Assembly (NCBI GenBank): GCA_000196815.1
Contig: FP929003.1
Coordinates: 2,999,501 to 3,063,500 of the forward strand
Reading direction: 5' to 3'
DNA length: 64,000 nt
Source of the DNA: Nitrospira defluvii
GTDB taxonomy: Bacteria > Nitrospirota > Nitrospiria > Nitrospirales > Nitrospiraceae
Shown here: piece by piece, positions 7,956-16,021 of the stretch
Numbering within the stretch: position 1 is the first letter of the stretch
Layout: every line of letters begins with the position of its first letter
The notes under the pieces: generated by a model
Told to the model about the DNA's origin: nothing
The model's input: only the letters and a program-made list of their open reading frames with translations
Database searches by the model: none
Program-made: the position numbers and the translations under genes

Positions 7956-10385
7956 ATGCATGTGTTGCTGATCGAGGACAACGAAGATGATGCCGAGTTG
8001 ATCCAACAGGCGCTCTGCGAACGGTCGACGGAGGCTGTCACGATCAACTGGGCGGACAGGCTCCAGACGGGCATACAAAAACTGACGGAATGCCCGGTGG
8101 ATGCCGTCCTGGTCGATCTGTCGTTGCCGGACAGCCAGGGCCTGGAGACGCTCGATCGGGTGCGGGCTCACGCGCATGACGCGCCGGTCATCGTGCTCAC
8201 AGGCCTGGATAACGACGTGGTGGCGGAGAAATCCCTCCTGCACGGCGCGCAGGACTATCTCGTGAAGGGCCGGCTGACGGGGGACGCGCTCCGACGCGCC
8301 ATCCGTTATGCCATGGGCCGGCACCGCGTCGAACAAGCGTTGCGGAAGAGCGAGGAGCGCTTTCATCTCACCTGCCTCGCCACCCGAGACGGCATCTGGG
8401 ACTGGGAGATCACTTCCGGCGTGACCTGGTTCAACGAGGCGCACCAATCGGTCTATGGTCCGGCCCCTGAGAATCTTCGGCGGGGCCACATTCCATGGGC
8501 CGAGCAGATTCATCCCGAGGATCAGGCCGCAGTCCTCGCCAACCTCGCTCAAGTGCTTCAGTCGGACCAGAACCTGTGGACAGCCGAATATCGATTTCGT
8601 CGAGCCGACGGCACCTATGCCTATGTCATTGATCACGGGTATGTGCTTCGTGACCACGAGGACCACCCCTACCGTATGATCGGCGCCAAGGCCGATATCA
8701 CCGAACGACGGCAAGCCGAAACCATGCATGCCGTTCAGCTCGCGGTCGGCCTCGCGCTTGAGGAATCCGCCTCTCTCAGTGAAGCGATCCCTAAAATTCT
8801 TCGCACCATGTGCGAGCTTCAAAGCTGGACACTGGGCGCATTGTGGCTGGTGCATTCACAAGACAAGACCTTGCACTGCAATGCCCTGTGGCATCAGCCG
8901 GGCCTCCCTGCCGAGAACTTCGCCCGAATCTATAGGGGCCTTACCCTGCGACAGGGAGCCGGTTTGGCCGGCCGGGTCTGGAAGACAGGGGATGCCACTC
9001 TCTGCCCGGATGTTCTCAAGGAGGCCGACGGTCCGATCCTTCAGGCGGCGCAAGACGCCCACCTCCACGGAGGGATCGCGTTCCCTATTCACACGGAGAA
9101 AGAGATCCTGGGGATCATGGAGTTTCTCACCTGCGAACGGCTGCGGCCCAGCTCACCTCGATTGGAACGGGCTTCCGAGTTGGGCGCCATGATCTCTCAA
9201 TTCCTTCACCGAAAGGATCTCGAACGCCAGCTTCGCCAGGCGCAGAAAATGGAAGCCCTGGGACGCATGGCTGGAGGAATTGCACACGACTTCAACAATC
9301 TTCTGACGATTATCAATAGCTGGGCTGAGCTCTTGACGGGTGAACCGGGACAAACCACCCGGACGCAGCGCGGCATGGCACAAATCAGGGAAGCCGGCAA
9401 CAAAGCCACTGCCCTCACCCGGCAATTGTTGGCCTTCACGCGTCACCAGATTGTGGAACGCCAACCGCTCAACCTGAATGACCGGGTGACCGACATCGTC
9501 GAGCTCATGAAACGTGTCATCGGCGAAGACATTCAACTCGCCCTCACCTTGGATCCTGCGCTTGGACGAGTCAAGGCGGATCCCGGTCAAATCGAGCAAG
9601 TCGTGATGAACTTGGTGGTCAACGCTCGCGATGCGATGCCGCACGGAGGCCGCCTGGATGTGGAGACGAAATCGGTTTCCATTGCGCACTCCGACCCGCT
9701 CTGGCCCAATCCGCTCACCCCTGGCCCGTACGTCACGCTTGCTGTCCGGGATACAGGATGCGGGATGGATGCCGATACGGTCGCTCACGTGTTTGAGCCG
9801 TTTTTCACCACGAAGGAGCTGGGCAAAGGCACCGGCCTCGGATTGTCCACGGTCTATGGAATCGTCCGGCAAAGCGGAGGGACCGTTGGGATTGAGAGCG
9901 AACCCGGACACGGCACCACATTTACGATTTATCTACCGTGCATCGACGAGGACTCCGACTCGCCGCGCCCTGTGGCTCAACCCAGGAACATCATTGAACA
10001 GTCGGAAACTATTCTCCTGGTCGAGGACAATGACATGGTGCGAGGCCTGGCGCAGACGGTGCTGGTCGGACAACATCATACGGTGCTGGCCGCGCGGACC
10101 GGCGAGGAAGCGCTCCAGCTGGTTCGTCAGAGGGGAGGGAAAATCTCACTCTTGGTGACCGACATGGTGATGCCCGGCATGGGTGGGATACAACTCGCCG
10201 CCGAACTCCGGACGCTGCAACCGGAGATCAACATCATCCTCACCTCCGGCTATTCGGATCGCGAGGGGTCGCTGCTGGAACAACTTGATGCACGGACCAC
10301 ATTTCTGCCCAAGCCCTATACCCCCGACTCGCTGACAAAGACAGTGAACGCCGCGCTTCATCCAACATTGTCGAAACAGACCTAA
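7956..10385 (+). CDS. Hybrid sensor kinase REC-PAS-GAF-HisKA-HATPase-REC
   Basis: Cytoplasmic hybrid kinase of 809 aa with no membrane segment. An N-terminal receiver (Asp54 in LVDLSLPDS) is followed by a PAS domain (about 130-255) ending in ITERR and a GAF domain (about 260-415). The kinase core has phospho-acceptor His444 in GIAHDFNNLL and G boxes DTGCGMD and GTGLGLSTV. A C-terminal receiver carries Asp736 in VTDMVMPG. Receivers at both ends suggest phosphate is passed in from the upstream kinase/Rcp1 pair and out to an effector not encoded here. It starts three bases after the previous stop and is the third gene of a signalling operon. Confidence 0.93.
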   Translation: MHVLLIEDNEDDAELIQQALCERSTEAVTINWADRLQTGIQKLTECPVDAVLVDLSLPDSQGLETLDRVRAHAHDAPVIVLTGLDNDVVAEKSLLHGAQDYLVKGRLTGDALRRAIRYAMGRHRVEQALRKSEERFHLTCLATRDGIWDWEITSGVTWFNEAHQSVYGPAPENLRRGHIPWAEQIHPEDQAAVLANLAQVLQSDQNLWTAEYRFRRADGTYAYVIDHGYVLRDHEDHPYRMIGAKADITERRQAETMHAVQLAVGLALEESASLSEAIPKILRTMCELQSWTLGALWLVHSQDKTLHCNALWHQPGLPAENFARIYRGLTLRQGAGLAGRVWKTGDATLCPDVLKEADGPILQAAQDAHLHGGIAFPIHTEKEILGIMEFLTCERLRPSSPRLERASELGAMISQFLHRKDLERQLRQAQKMEALGRMAGGIAHDFNNLLTIINSWAELLTGEPGQTTRTQRGMAQIREAGNKATALTRQLLAFTRHQIVERQPLNLNDRVTDIVELMKRVIGEDIQLALTLDPALGRVKADPGQIEQVVMNLVVNARDAMPHGGRLDVETKSVSIAHSDPLWPNPLTPGPYVTLAVRDTGCGMDADTVAHVFEPFFTTKELGKGTGLGLSTVYGIVRQSGGTVGIESEPGHGTTFTIYLPCIDEDSDSPRPVAQPRNIIEQSETILLVEDNDMVRGLAQTVLVGQHHTVLAARTGEEALQLVRQRGGKISLLVTDMVMPGMGGIQLAAELRTLQPEINIILTSGYSDREGSLLEQLDARTTFLPKPYTPDSLTKTVNAALHPTLSKQT

Positions 10386-10456
10386 GAGAACCGGCCCACG
10401 GATCCTGAGAATTGATCAACCGGCTGGATGAGACGGCAAGCTGGCCGCGGGGCGCG

Positions 10457-11443
10457 TTATCGCGTATCTCCGCCGACGGCGGGGGCGCTTGATTCGACCT
10501 GTGCGGGGCGCGTCGGGACGGCCGACACAGGTCGTGCAACAGCGGGGTTCTGGGGAAATGGCAATTCGAGCAGCGCATAGGGATTCACGCGGGCGCCGTT
10601 GACCTTCATGCCCCAATGGAGATGCGGACCGGTAGCGCGGCCGGTGGCGCCGACTTTGCCGATGATCTGCCCGGCCTTGACCAAGTCACCTTCCTTCACC
10701 AGCACGTCGGAGAGATGAAAATACATCGAGTACAGGCCGAGACCGTGGTCCACAAAGATGCCGCGCCCTGAAAAGATATGGTCCACAATCAGCCGGACGA
10801 CACCGTCATTGCTGACCATCACGTCGGTGCCCATCGGCGCGCCGATATCCTCTCCGTTATGCGGGTTTCTAGCTTGACCGTTCATGATACGAACGCTGCC
10901 GAAAACTCCTGTCCGCTTACCATGAACCGGTTCGATGAACCCGGCCTGCCAGAGTCGCATGGCCGACTCTTCAGCCAATGCCTTGCGAACCTGTTCCTGT
11001 TCCGCCTTCCAGCGCGCAGCCGCCTTCTCGTCGAGATCGACCTTGTCTTTCGGCAACTTCAGATGCTCGACGGAGAATTTCTCCTTCAGCACCAGCACTT
11101 GATAGGAAAAATGGCGCATCTGCTCACCCAGTTGGGCATCGATTGTGAGCTCATGCGCACCGGGCTCATCTTGCAGGTCGATCCCCAGCAAACCGATGTA
11201 ACCGGCACCGCCGCCGGCAGAAGGGTCTGGAAAGAGCGTCACCTTGCGCCCAAGGAACTGGCCTTTGACGCCGGCCGCATCCTTGATGTCCGGCACGTGG
11301 ATGAGGATCACCTGGCCCTGCTTGCCGCTGAATTGCCCGTCGCCGCCACGAGGCGCGGGCCCCGTGTTCGGAAAGAGCTCGACGGGAAACACACTCGTCA
11401 GCAACACGACCGAAATGATGAGAAAGCGATCCAGGAACGACAT
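10457..11443 (-). CDS. Exported M23 (LytM) zinc metallopeptidase
   Basis: Predicted peptidoglycan endopeptidase of 328 aa. An N-terminal hydrophobic segment (FLIISVVLLTSVFPVE) acts as signal peptide or anchor. A ~120-residue N-terminal region with a CBM/Ig-like look precedes the M23 domain. The zinc ligands are intact: HNGEDIGAP (His and Asp) and GPHLHWG (HxH), so it should be catalytically active, unlike the EnvC protein at 21667-22857. The C-terminal ~35 residues are Pro/Ala/Ser-rich. It starts 33 bases after pafA and may be co-transcribed with the proteasome genes, but nothing links the functions. Confidence 0.9.
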   Translation of the reverse strand: MSFLDRFLIISVVLLTSVFPVELFPNTGPAPRGGDGQFSGKQGQVILIHVPDIKDAAGVKGQFLGRKVTLFPDPSAGGGAGYIGLLGIDLQDEPGAHELTIDAQLGEQMRHFSYQVLVLKEKFSVEHLKLPKDKVDLDEKAAARWKAEQEQVRKALAEESAMRLWQAGFIEPVHGKRTGVFGSVRIMNGQARNPHNGEDIGAPMGTDVMVSNDGVVRLIVDHIFSGRGIFVDHGLGLYSMYFHLSDVLVKEGDLVKAGQIIGKVGATGRATGPHLHWGMKVNGARVNPYALLELPFPQNPAVARPVSAVPTRPAQVESSAPAVGGDTR

Positions 11444-11476
11444 GGTCTTATCTCGTCTTCTGCCCGTGCCCCTCTG

Positions 11477-12853
11477 TCATCGATACAGTCGCGCGCCTGA
11501 CACCTGCGACAACAATTCTTCGACCCGCCGGTTCACCGCACTAAACGGATCCATACAAAGAATGGTCTCTTCCCAGTACCCGTTCAACTTCAAATACGTC
11601 CAGTCGACCGTGTACGAGCGATTCTTGGCCCTCGCGAACCGGATAAAGTCGCCGCGGACTTTCGCGCGCGTGGTCTGAGGCGGCACGGACATCGCCCGTT
11701 GCACCGCTTCCTCCTCCACGACCCGCGCGGCCATCCCTCGATTCTCCATCAAATAATACAGTCCGCGGGTTCGTTTCACGTCATGAAATTGCAAATCCAG
11801 CAGGAACACCCTGGGGTCATCCCAGCCGCAATCCTTCTTGTCGGTGTACGACTGAATCAGATGCTTTTTCATCACCCAATCGACCTCGTGCACGAGTTGC
11901 ATCGGATCCTCTTCCAGACGATCCAACACCGACACCCACTTTTCCCAGACATCGTCCAGCACCGGATCGTGCTCCTGCTCTGCCAGAAACTCTTTCGCGC
12001 GCTTGACGTAGACCCGCTGGATCTCGATGGCAGTCATCTGCCGGCCGTCATCCAGCTTCACCTTCTTGTTGAGGGTCGGATCGCGGGAAATTTCACGAAT
12101 GGCTTTCACAGGATCTTCAAGTTCCATCCCGCTGACCGAGTACCCGGCTTCGATCATCGAGAGCACCAACGTGGCGGTGCCGACTTTCAGATACGTCGCA
12201 TACTCCGACATATTGGAGTCGCCCACGATGATATGGAGCCGCCGATATTTCTCCGCATCGGCGTGGGGTTCGTCGCGCGTGTTGATGATACTCCGGGACG
12301 ATGTGGTCGAGGAGGAGGTTTTTTCATGAATATGCTGGGCGCGTTGCGAGATGAAGTACTGCGGCTTGCCTGAGACTTTCAGGACTTTTCCGGCACCGGA
12401 ATAGATCTGCCGAGTCACGAAAAACGGAATGAGCTGCTCCGTGACTTTCCAAAAATCCACATCCCGACGCATGAGATAATTCTCATGGCACCCGTACGTA
12501 TTGCCGAGTGAGTCGGTGTTGTTCTTGAAGATATAGATTTCGCCGGACAGTCCTTCTTCGCGCAGACGCTCTTCCGCCGCCGGCAAACAGGCTTCCAGCA
12601 AACGTTCGCCGGCCTTATCGTGAATGACCAGATCGAGAATGTTGTCGCATTCCGGCGTGGAGTACTCGGGATGACAGCCGGTATCCTGATAGAAGCGAGC
12701 CCCGTTGACCAGAAAGGCGTTCGACGGCCAGCTGTTTGGAATCAAGCCTTCGAAGATATACCCCAGCACTTTCTCCATCGGAAGGTAAATCTTCCCGTTT
12801 GGAGAAAATATCAGGCCGTACTCGTTTTCTAAACCGAAGATACGTTGCTGCAT
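11477..12853 (-). CDS. pafA: Pup--protein ligase PafA
   Basis: Glutamine-synthetase-fold ligase that uses ATP to join the C-terminal Glu of Pup (or a Pup-like tag) to substrate lysines. The start at 12853 gives 458 aa beginning MQQRIFGLENEYG, the family's usual N-terminus; the frame is open 37 codons upstream but that part looks non-coding. Visible motifs are the nucleotide-binding IFGLENEYGL, the GCHPEYSTPECD and FKNNTDSLGNTYG segments, and a C-terminus with the CMDPFSAVNRRVEELL ending of the PafA branch. It lacks the Dop loop, which separates it from the paralogue at 14511-16010. A good sigma70-type promoter lies just upstream, so it may be expressed independently of the proteasome core genes. 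Confidence 0.93.
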   Translation of the reverse strand: MQQRIFGLENEYGLIFSPNGKIYLPMEKVLGYIFEGLIPNSWPSNAFLVNGARFYQDTGCHPEYSTPECDNILDLVIHDKAGERLLEACLPAAEERLREEGLSGEIYIFKNNTDSLGNTYGCHENYLMRRDVDFWKVTEQLIPFFVTRQIYSGAGKVLKVSGKPQYFISQRAQHIHEKTSSSTTSSRSIINTRDEPHADAEKYRRLHIIVGDSNMSEYATYLKVGTATLVLSMIEAGYSVSGMELEDPVKAIREISRDPTLNKKVKLDDGRQMTAIEIQRVYVKRAKEFLAEQEHDPVLDDVWEKWVSVLDRLEEDPMQLVHEVDWVMKKHLIQSYTDKKDCGWDDPRVFLLDLQFHDVKRTRGLYYLMENRGMAARVVEEEAVQRAMSVPPQTTRAKVRGDFIRFARAKNRSYTVDWTYLKLNGYWEETILCMDPFSAVNRRVEELLSQVSGARLYR

Positions 12854-12884
12854 GGAGAGACGTTTCCTCGAATCCGCTTCTCTC

Positions 12885-12913
12885 AGGATACACCGCGGCG
12901 GGTGAGGCTTCAA
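12885..12913 (-). promoter_or_regulatory. Candidate promoter for pafA
   Basis: On the minus strand, TTGAAG (12913-12908) and TATCCT (12890-12885) are separated by 17 bases. The expected start, near 12878, would give a ~25-base leader before the pafA ATG at 12853. It lies in the 131-base gap after prcA. This is a match by eye only. Confidence 0.45.
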
Positions 12914-12984
12914 CAGATGCCCGGCAATGAAAAGCATCTCACCGACCGGAAAACGGATGAGCACGCAGTTGCGTGGAGGGTGTG

Positions 12985-13668
12985 TCAGGCGAAGAGCTGG
13001 GAGATGTCCGCACTGCTCAACCGTTTGAACTTCCGCCCAAGGCGGTTCCGGTCCAGCACGGCGACTTCAAGATTTTCGGAAGGGATCTTTTGAGTGGCGA
13101 CCTGCTCCAGGGCGGCAAGACAACGCCGGAGCCCATCCCTCAGCGTGGGTGGCTGCGGGGTCGCATGTTCCCGCAAATATTGCTGAACGGCTTCCGACCG
13201 TCCTCCGATCACTGCGAGATTTTTTTCATCCACGATGCTGCCGTCGAATGAAATGCGGAAGATCTCATTCGCCTGACCGTTCACACCGACCTGCACGACA
13301 AGGATTTCGACTTCCAACGGTTTGACGTCCGTGCTGAAGGCCGTCCCCAGACTCTGCGAATAGGCATTGGACAAGGTCCTCGCGCTCACATCTTCCCGGC
13401 TATACATGTACCCCGTCAGATCGGCATGGCGAATGCCGGCCTTCCGGAGATGCTCGAACTCGCTATATTTTCCGGCTCCGGCAAACGCGATCCGGTCGTA
13501 GACCTCTGACACTTTATGCAATGAGGAGCTGGGATTGTCCGCTGCGAGCAGGATGCCGTCGATATATTCAAGCGCAATGATGGAGCGTCCTTTGGCAATG
13601 CCTTTTTTGGCATACTCCGCCTTGTCCTGCATCATTTGTTCAGGCGAGACGTAGTAGGGCAACGGCAT
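12985..13668 (-). CDS. prcA: Proteasome alpha subunit PrcA
   Basis: Non-catalytic alpha subunit of the bacterial 20S proteasome, forming the outer rings that gate the chamber and dock the ARC ATPase. It is 227 aa and begins MPLPYYVSPEQMMQDKAEYA, the conserved N-terminus of actinobacterial PrcA, which includes the gate segment. Further family matches are KGIAKGRSIIAL, the DRIAFAGAGKYSEFEHLR segment and ENLEVAVLDRNR near the C-terminus. prcB ends three bases upstream, so alpha and beta subunits are translated from one mRNA in stoichiometric amounts. The order dop-prcB-prcA-pafA matches actinobacteria, consistent with horizontal transfer or shared ancestry of the module. Confidence 0.96.
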   Translation of the reverse strand: MPLPYYVSPEQMMQDKAEYAKKGIAKGRSIIALEYIDGILLAADNPSSSLHKVSEVYDRIAFAGAGKYSEFEHLRKAGIRHADLTGYMYSREDVSARTLSNAYSQSLGTAFSTDVKPLEVEILVVQVGVNGQANEIFRISFDGSIVDEKNLAVIGGRSEAVQQYLREHATPQPPTLRDGLRRCLAALEQVATQKIPSENLEVAVLDRNRLGRKFKRLSSADISQLFA

Positions 13669-13671
13669 CGG

Positions 13672-14496
13672 TTAGGATCTCCTTCGCTCTGCGATCATGG
13701 TTTCGAACAAGGCACGCACCCGATCTTCCGGCACATCAGTGATACCGGCGCCACTGACGATTTTCGCCGTCGGATAAATACCGCGAACTAAATCAGGCCC
13801 GCCGGTTCCCACATCCTCATCCGCCGCATTGTAGAGGGCCAACAGCCCGACCCGCAGCGCCTCTTCTTCCTGGAGACCGGATCGGTAATGCTCACGCATC
13901 GTGTTGCGGGCATCCTTGCCGCCGGAGCCGATGGAATGGTGGTCGGACTCCTCGTAGCGTCCCCCCGTAATGTCGTACTTAAAAATGCGGCCTTCGTTCC
14001 GCTTGAGATCGTATCCGACGTAAAGCGGCATGACGACCAGTCCCTGAAATACCATCGGAAGGTTGGCTTTTACCATCTGCCCCAGCTTGTTGGCCTTCCC
14101 CTCACAGGACAACTGCACGCCTTCGAGCTTCTCGTAATGCTCAAGCTCCGTCTGAAACAATTTCGCCATCTCGATGCACGGCCCCGCCGCCCCGGCGATC
14201 GCCATCGCGGAATAGTCGTCGATACGGAAGACCTTTTCAATCCGCCGGTCGGCGATCTGAAATCCCTCGGTCGCGCGTCGATCACCGGCAATAATGGCCC
14301 CATCCCGATATTTCAACGCCAGGACCGTCGTCCCATACGGCACCGGGATCGTTCCGGGTCGGCCGAAATCCACGGGAGGCGCGGCTCGCTGCATGGCGAT
14401 CTCACTCAAACCGGGTCTTAATTCAGGATGATGCTGGGTGAGGAAATCGAAGAAACTGGACCCCTCGTGATGTGGAAGGAAGGAAGAATGTTTCAT
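13672..14496 (-). CDS. prcB: Proteasome beta subunit PrcB (Ntn-hydrolase)
   Basis: Catalytic beta subunit of the 20S proteasome, 274 aa. A ~55-residue propeptide precedes the sequence YGTTVLALKY; self-cleavage after Gly55 would expose Thr56 as the N-terminal nucleophile. Further Ntn-family motifs are IIAGDRRATEG, the conserved Lys in the RRIEKVF segment, and SIGSGGKDA near residue 190. The length and the propeptide match mycobacterial PrcB. It lies 14 bases after dop and three bases before prcA. There is no room for a pup gene between dop and prcB, where actinobacteria carry it. Confidence 0.96.
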   Translation of the reverse strand: MKHSSFLPHHEGSSFFDFLTQHHPELRPGLSEIAMQRAAPPVDFGRPGTIPVPYGTTVLALKYRDGAIIAGDRRATEGFQIADRRIEKVFRIDDYSAMAIAGAAGPCIEMAKLFQTELEHYEKLEGVQLSCEGKANKLGQMVKANLPMVFQGLVVMPLYVGYDLKRNEGRIFKYDITGGRYEESDHHSIGSGGKDARNTMREHYRSGLQEEEALRVGLLALYNAADEDVGTGGPDLVRGIYPTAKIVSGAGITDVPEDRVRALFETMIAERRRS

Positions 14497-14510
14497 TCAA
14501 TGGTCGCAGT

Positions 14511-16010
14511 TCAGGTCGAAAGTTTAGCGAGCAGCGCAGACGCCGTCTCCGCATGCGCCAAAAGCTCCCCCGTGAGTGCTTCGGTTCCCCGCAGGGGATC
14601 CATCAAGGGGATTCTCTTGATCTTGTTCTGCCCGGTATCGAACAGCACGGACGTCCAACTCGCCCCGTAGACGACATTCGGGTACTTCTTGACGCACTGT
14701 CCTCTAAAGTAGGCCCTGGTCCCAACCGGCGGATTGAATTCCGCCCGCGCGATCTCGTGATCCAATACCACGCGCTCAATCCGATGATTCCGTTCCAGGG
14801 TGTAATACAGTCCCTTGTCCGGACGGACATCATGGTATTGGAAATCCATCAGGCGAACGCGCGGATCGTCCCAGCCACAGGATTTTCGCTCCATATAGGT
14901 TTCGATCAGGTACCGCTTGGCAACCCAATCCAACTCACGCACCAATGACCGAGGGTCCCGTTCCAGGCGATCGAGCACATCTTCCCATCGCACCAGCACG
15001 TCCTTCGTCACCTGGTTGAGTTCATGGCAGGCATAATAGCTCTGGGCGGCCTTGAGGTACGCTCGCTGCACGGCGAGCGCAGTGGATGAGCTCCCGTCAC
15101 TGAGCTTCAAACTCTCCTTCACCTGCACATCCCGGGAGACCTGCTTGATAGCATTCACCGGATCGGCCAGGCTGATTCGAGGAAGGTCCGCGCCGGCCTC
15201 GAGCAACTCCAACACAATCGAGAGGGTCCCGACCTTCAGATAGGTTGATACCTCGGCCATATTGGCGTCTCCGACGATCACATGGAGCCGCCGGTACTTC
15301 GCTGAATCGGAATGCGGTTCGTCGCGCGTATTGATGATCGGCCGCCGCACCATCGTGTTCAGATCCACGAGCGTTTCAAAAAAATCCGCCCGCTGCGATA
15401 TCTGATAGTCTACAGGGCTGGTCTGGTTTTCCGCGCCGACCTTCCCGGACCCCGCATAAATCGAGCGGGTCACAAAAAACGGCGTAAGAACCTGGGTAAT
15501 GCGTTCAAACGGCACCGCCCGCGATATGAGATAATTCTCGTGGTACCCGTAGCTGTTGCCCTTGCCATCTGAATTATTCTTATACAGCACGAACTGGTCT
15601 CGACTGCGCGCCTTGGTAATCCCCTCCAAGGCCTGGGCGACGATGCGCTCACCGACCCGCTCGAACGCCACGACTTCCCTCGCATTGAGACACTCCGGCG
15701 TAGAGTATTCAGGATGCGCGCCATCGACATAGAGACGACCACCGTTGGCCAGGACTTTATTGAGTTGCCGATTGTAATCGGGGCCCGGCCGTTCCCGCTC
15801 GCCGTCGACCTCAAACCCGCGCGCATCCAGCAGGGGATTTTCGTTTTCGTAGTCCCACACCGCATGTGGAGCCGGAAGATTCGGGTAGTAGCCGATAAGG
15901 TGAATGGAGTTGGCCACCGGATCGGCCGCATTCGGGTCACGACTGGCGATACCGAATTCGGTCTCCGTGCCGATGACACGGGACGGATTGTGCGTAGGAT
16001 TGTCGCTCAT
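14511..16010 (-). CDS. dop: Deamidase/depupylase Dop
   Basis: Paralogue of PafA that deamidates a C-terminal Gln of Pup to Glu and removes Pup from substrates. The ATG at 16010 gives 499 aa beginning MSDNPTHNPSRVIGTETEFG; an upstream extension would overlap ARC. Diagnostic features are the N-terminal GTETEFGIA and the Dop loop around residues 55-85 (YENENPLLDARGF), which PafA lacks. Other motifs are GAHPEYSTPEC and YKNNSDGKGNSYGYHENY. It starts 11 bases after the ARC stop and ends 14 bases before prcB. Presence of both Dop and PafA indicates a working tagging/untagging cycle even though no tag gene is seen here. Confidence 0.95.
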   Translation of the reverse strand: MSDNPTHNPSRVIGTETEFGIASRDPNAADPVANSIHLIGYYPNLPAPHAVWDYENENPLLDARGFEVDGERERPGPDYNRQLNKVLANGGRLYVDGAHPEYSTPECLNAREVVAFERVGERIVAQALEGITKARSRDQFVLYKNNSDGKGNSYGYHENYLISRAVPFERITQVLTPFFVTRSIYAGSGKVGAENQTSPVDYQISQRADFFETLVDLNTMVRRPIINTRDEPHSDSAKYRRLHVIVGDANMAEVSTYLKVGTLSIVLELLEAGADLPRISLADPVNAIKQVSRDVQVKESLKLSDGSSSTALAVQRAYLKAAQSYYACHELNQVTKDVLVRWEDVLDRLERDPRSLVRELDWVAKRYLIETYMERKSCGWDDPRVRLMDFQYHDVRPDKGLYYTLERNHRIERVVLDHEIARAEFNPPVGTRAYFRGQCVKKYPNVVYGASWTSVLFDTGQNKIKRIPLMDPLRGTEALTGELLAHAETASALLAKLST

Positions 16011-16021
16011 GAAATATCGCG

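Noticed and set aside
14497-14510. pup gene between dop and prcB, as in actinobacteria
   Set aside because: Only 14 bases separate the two genes.
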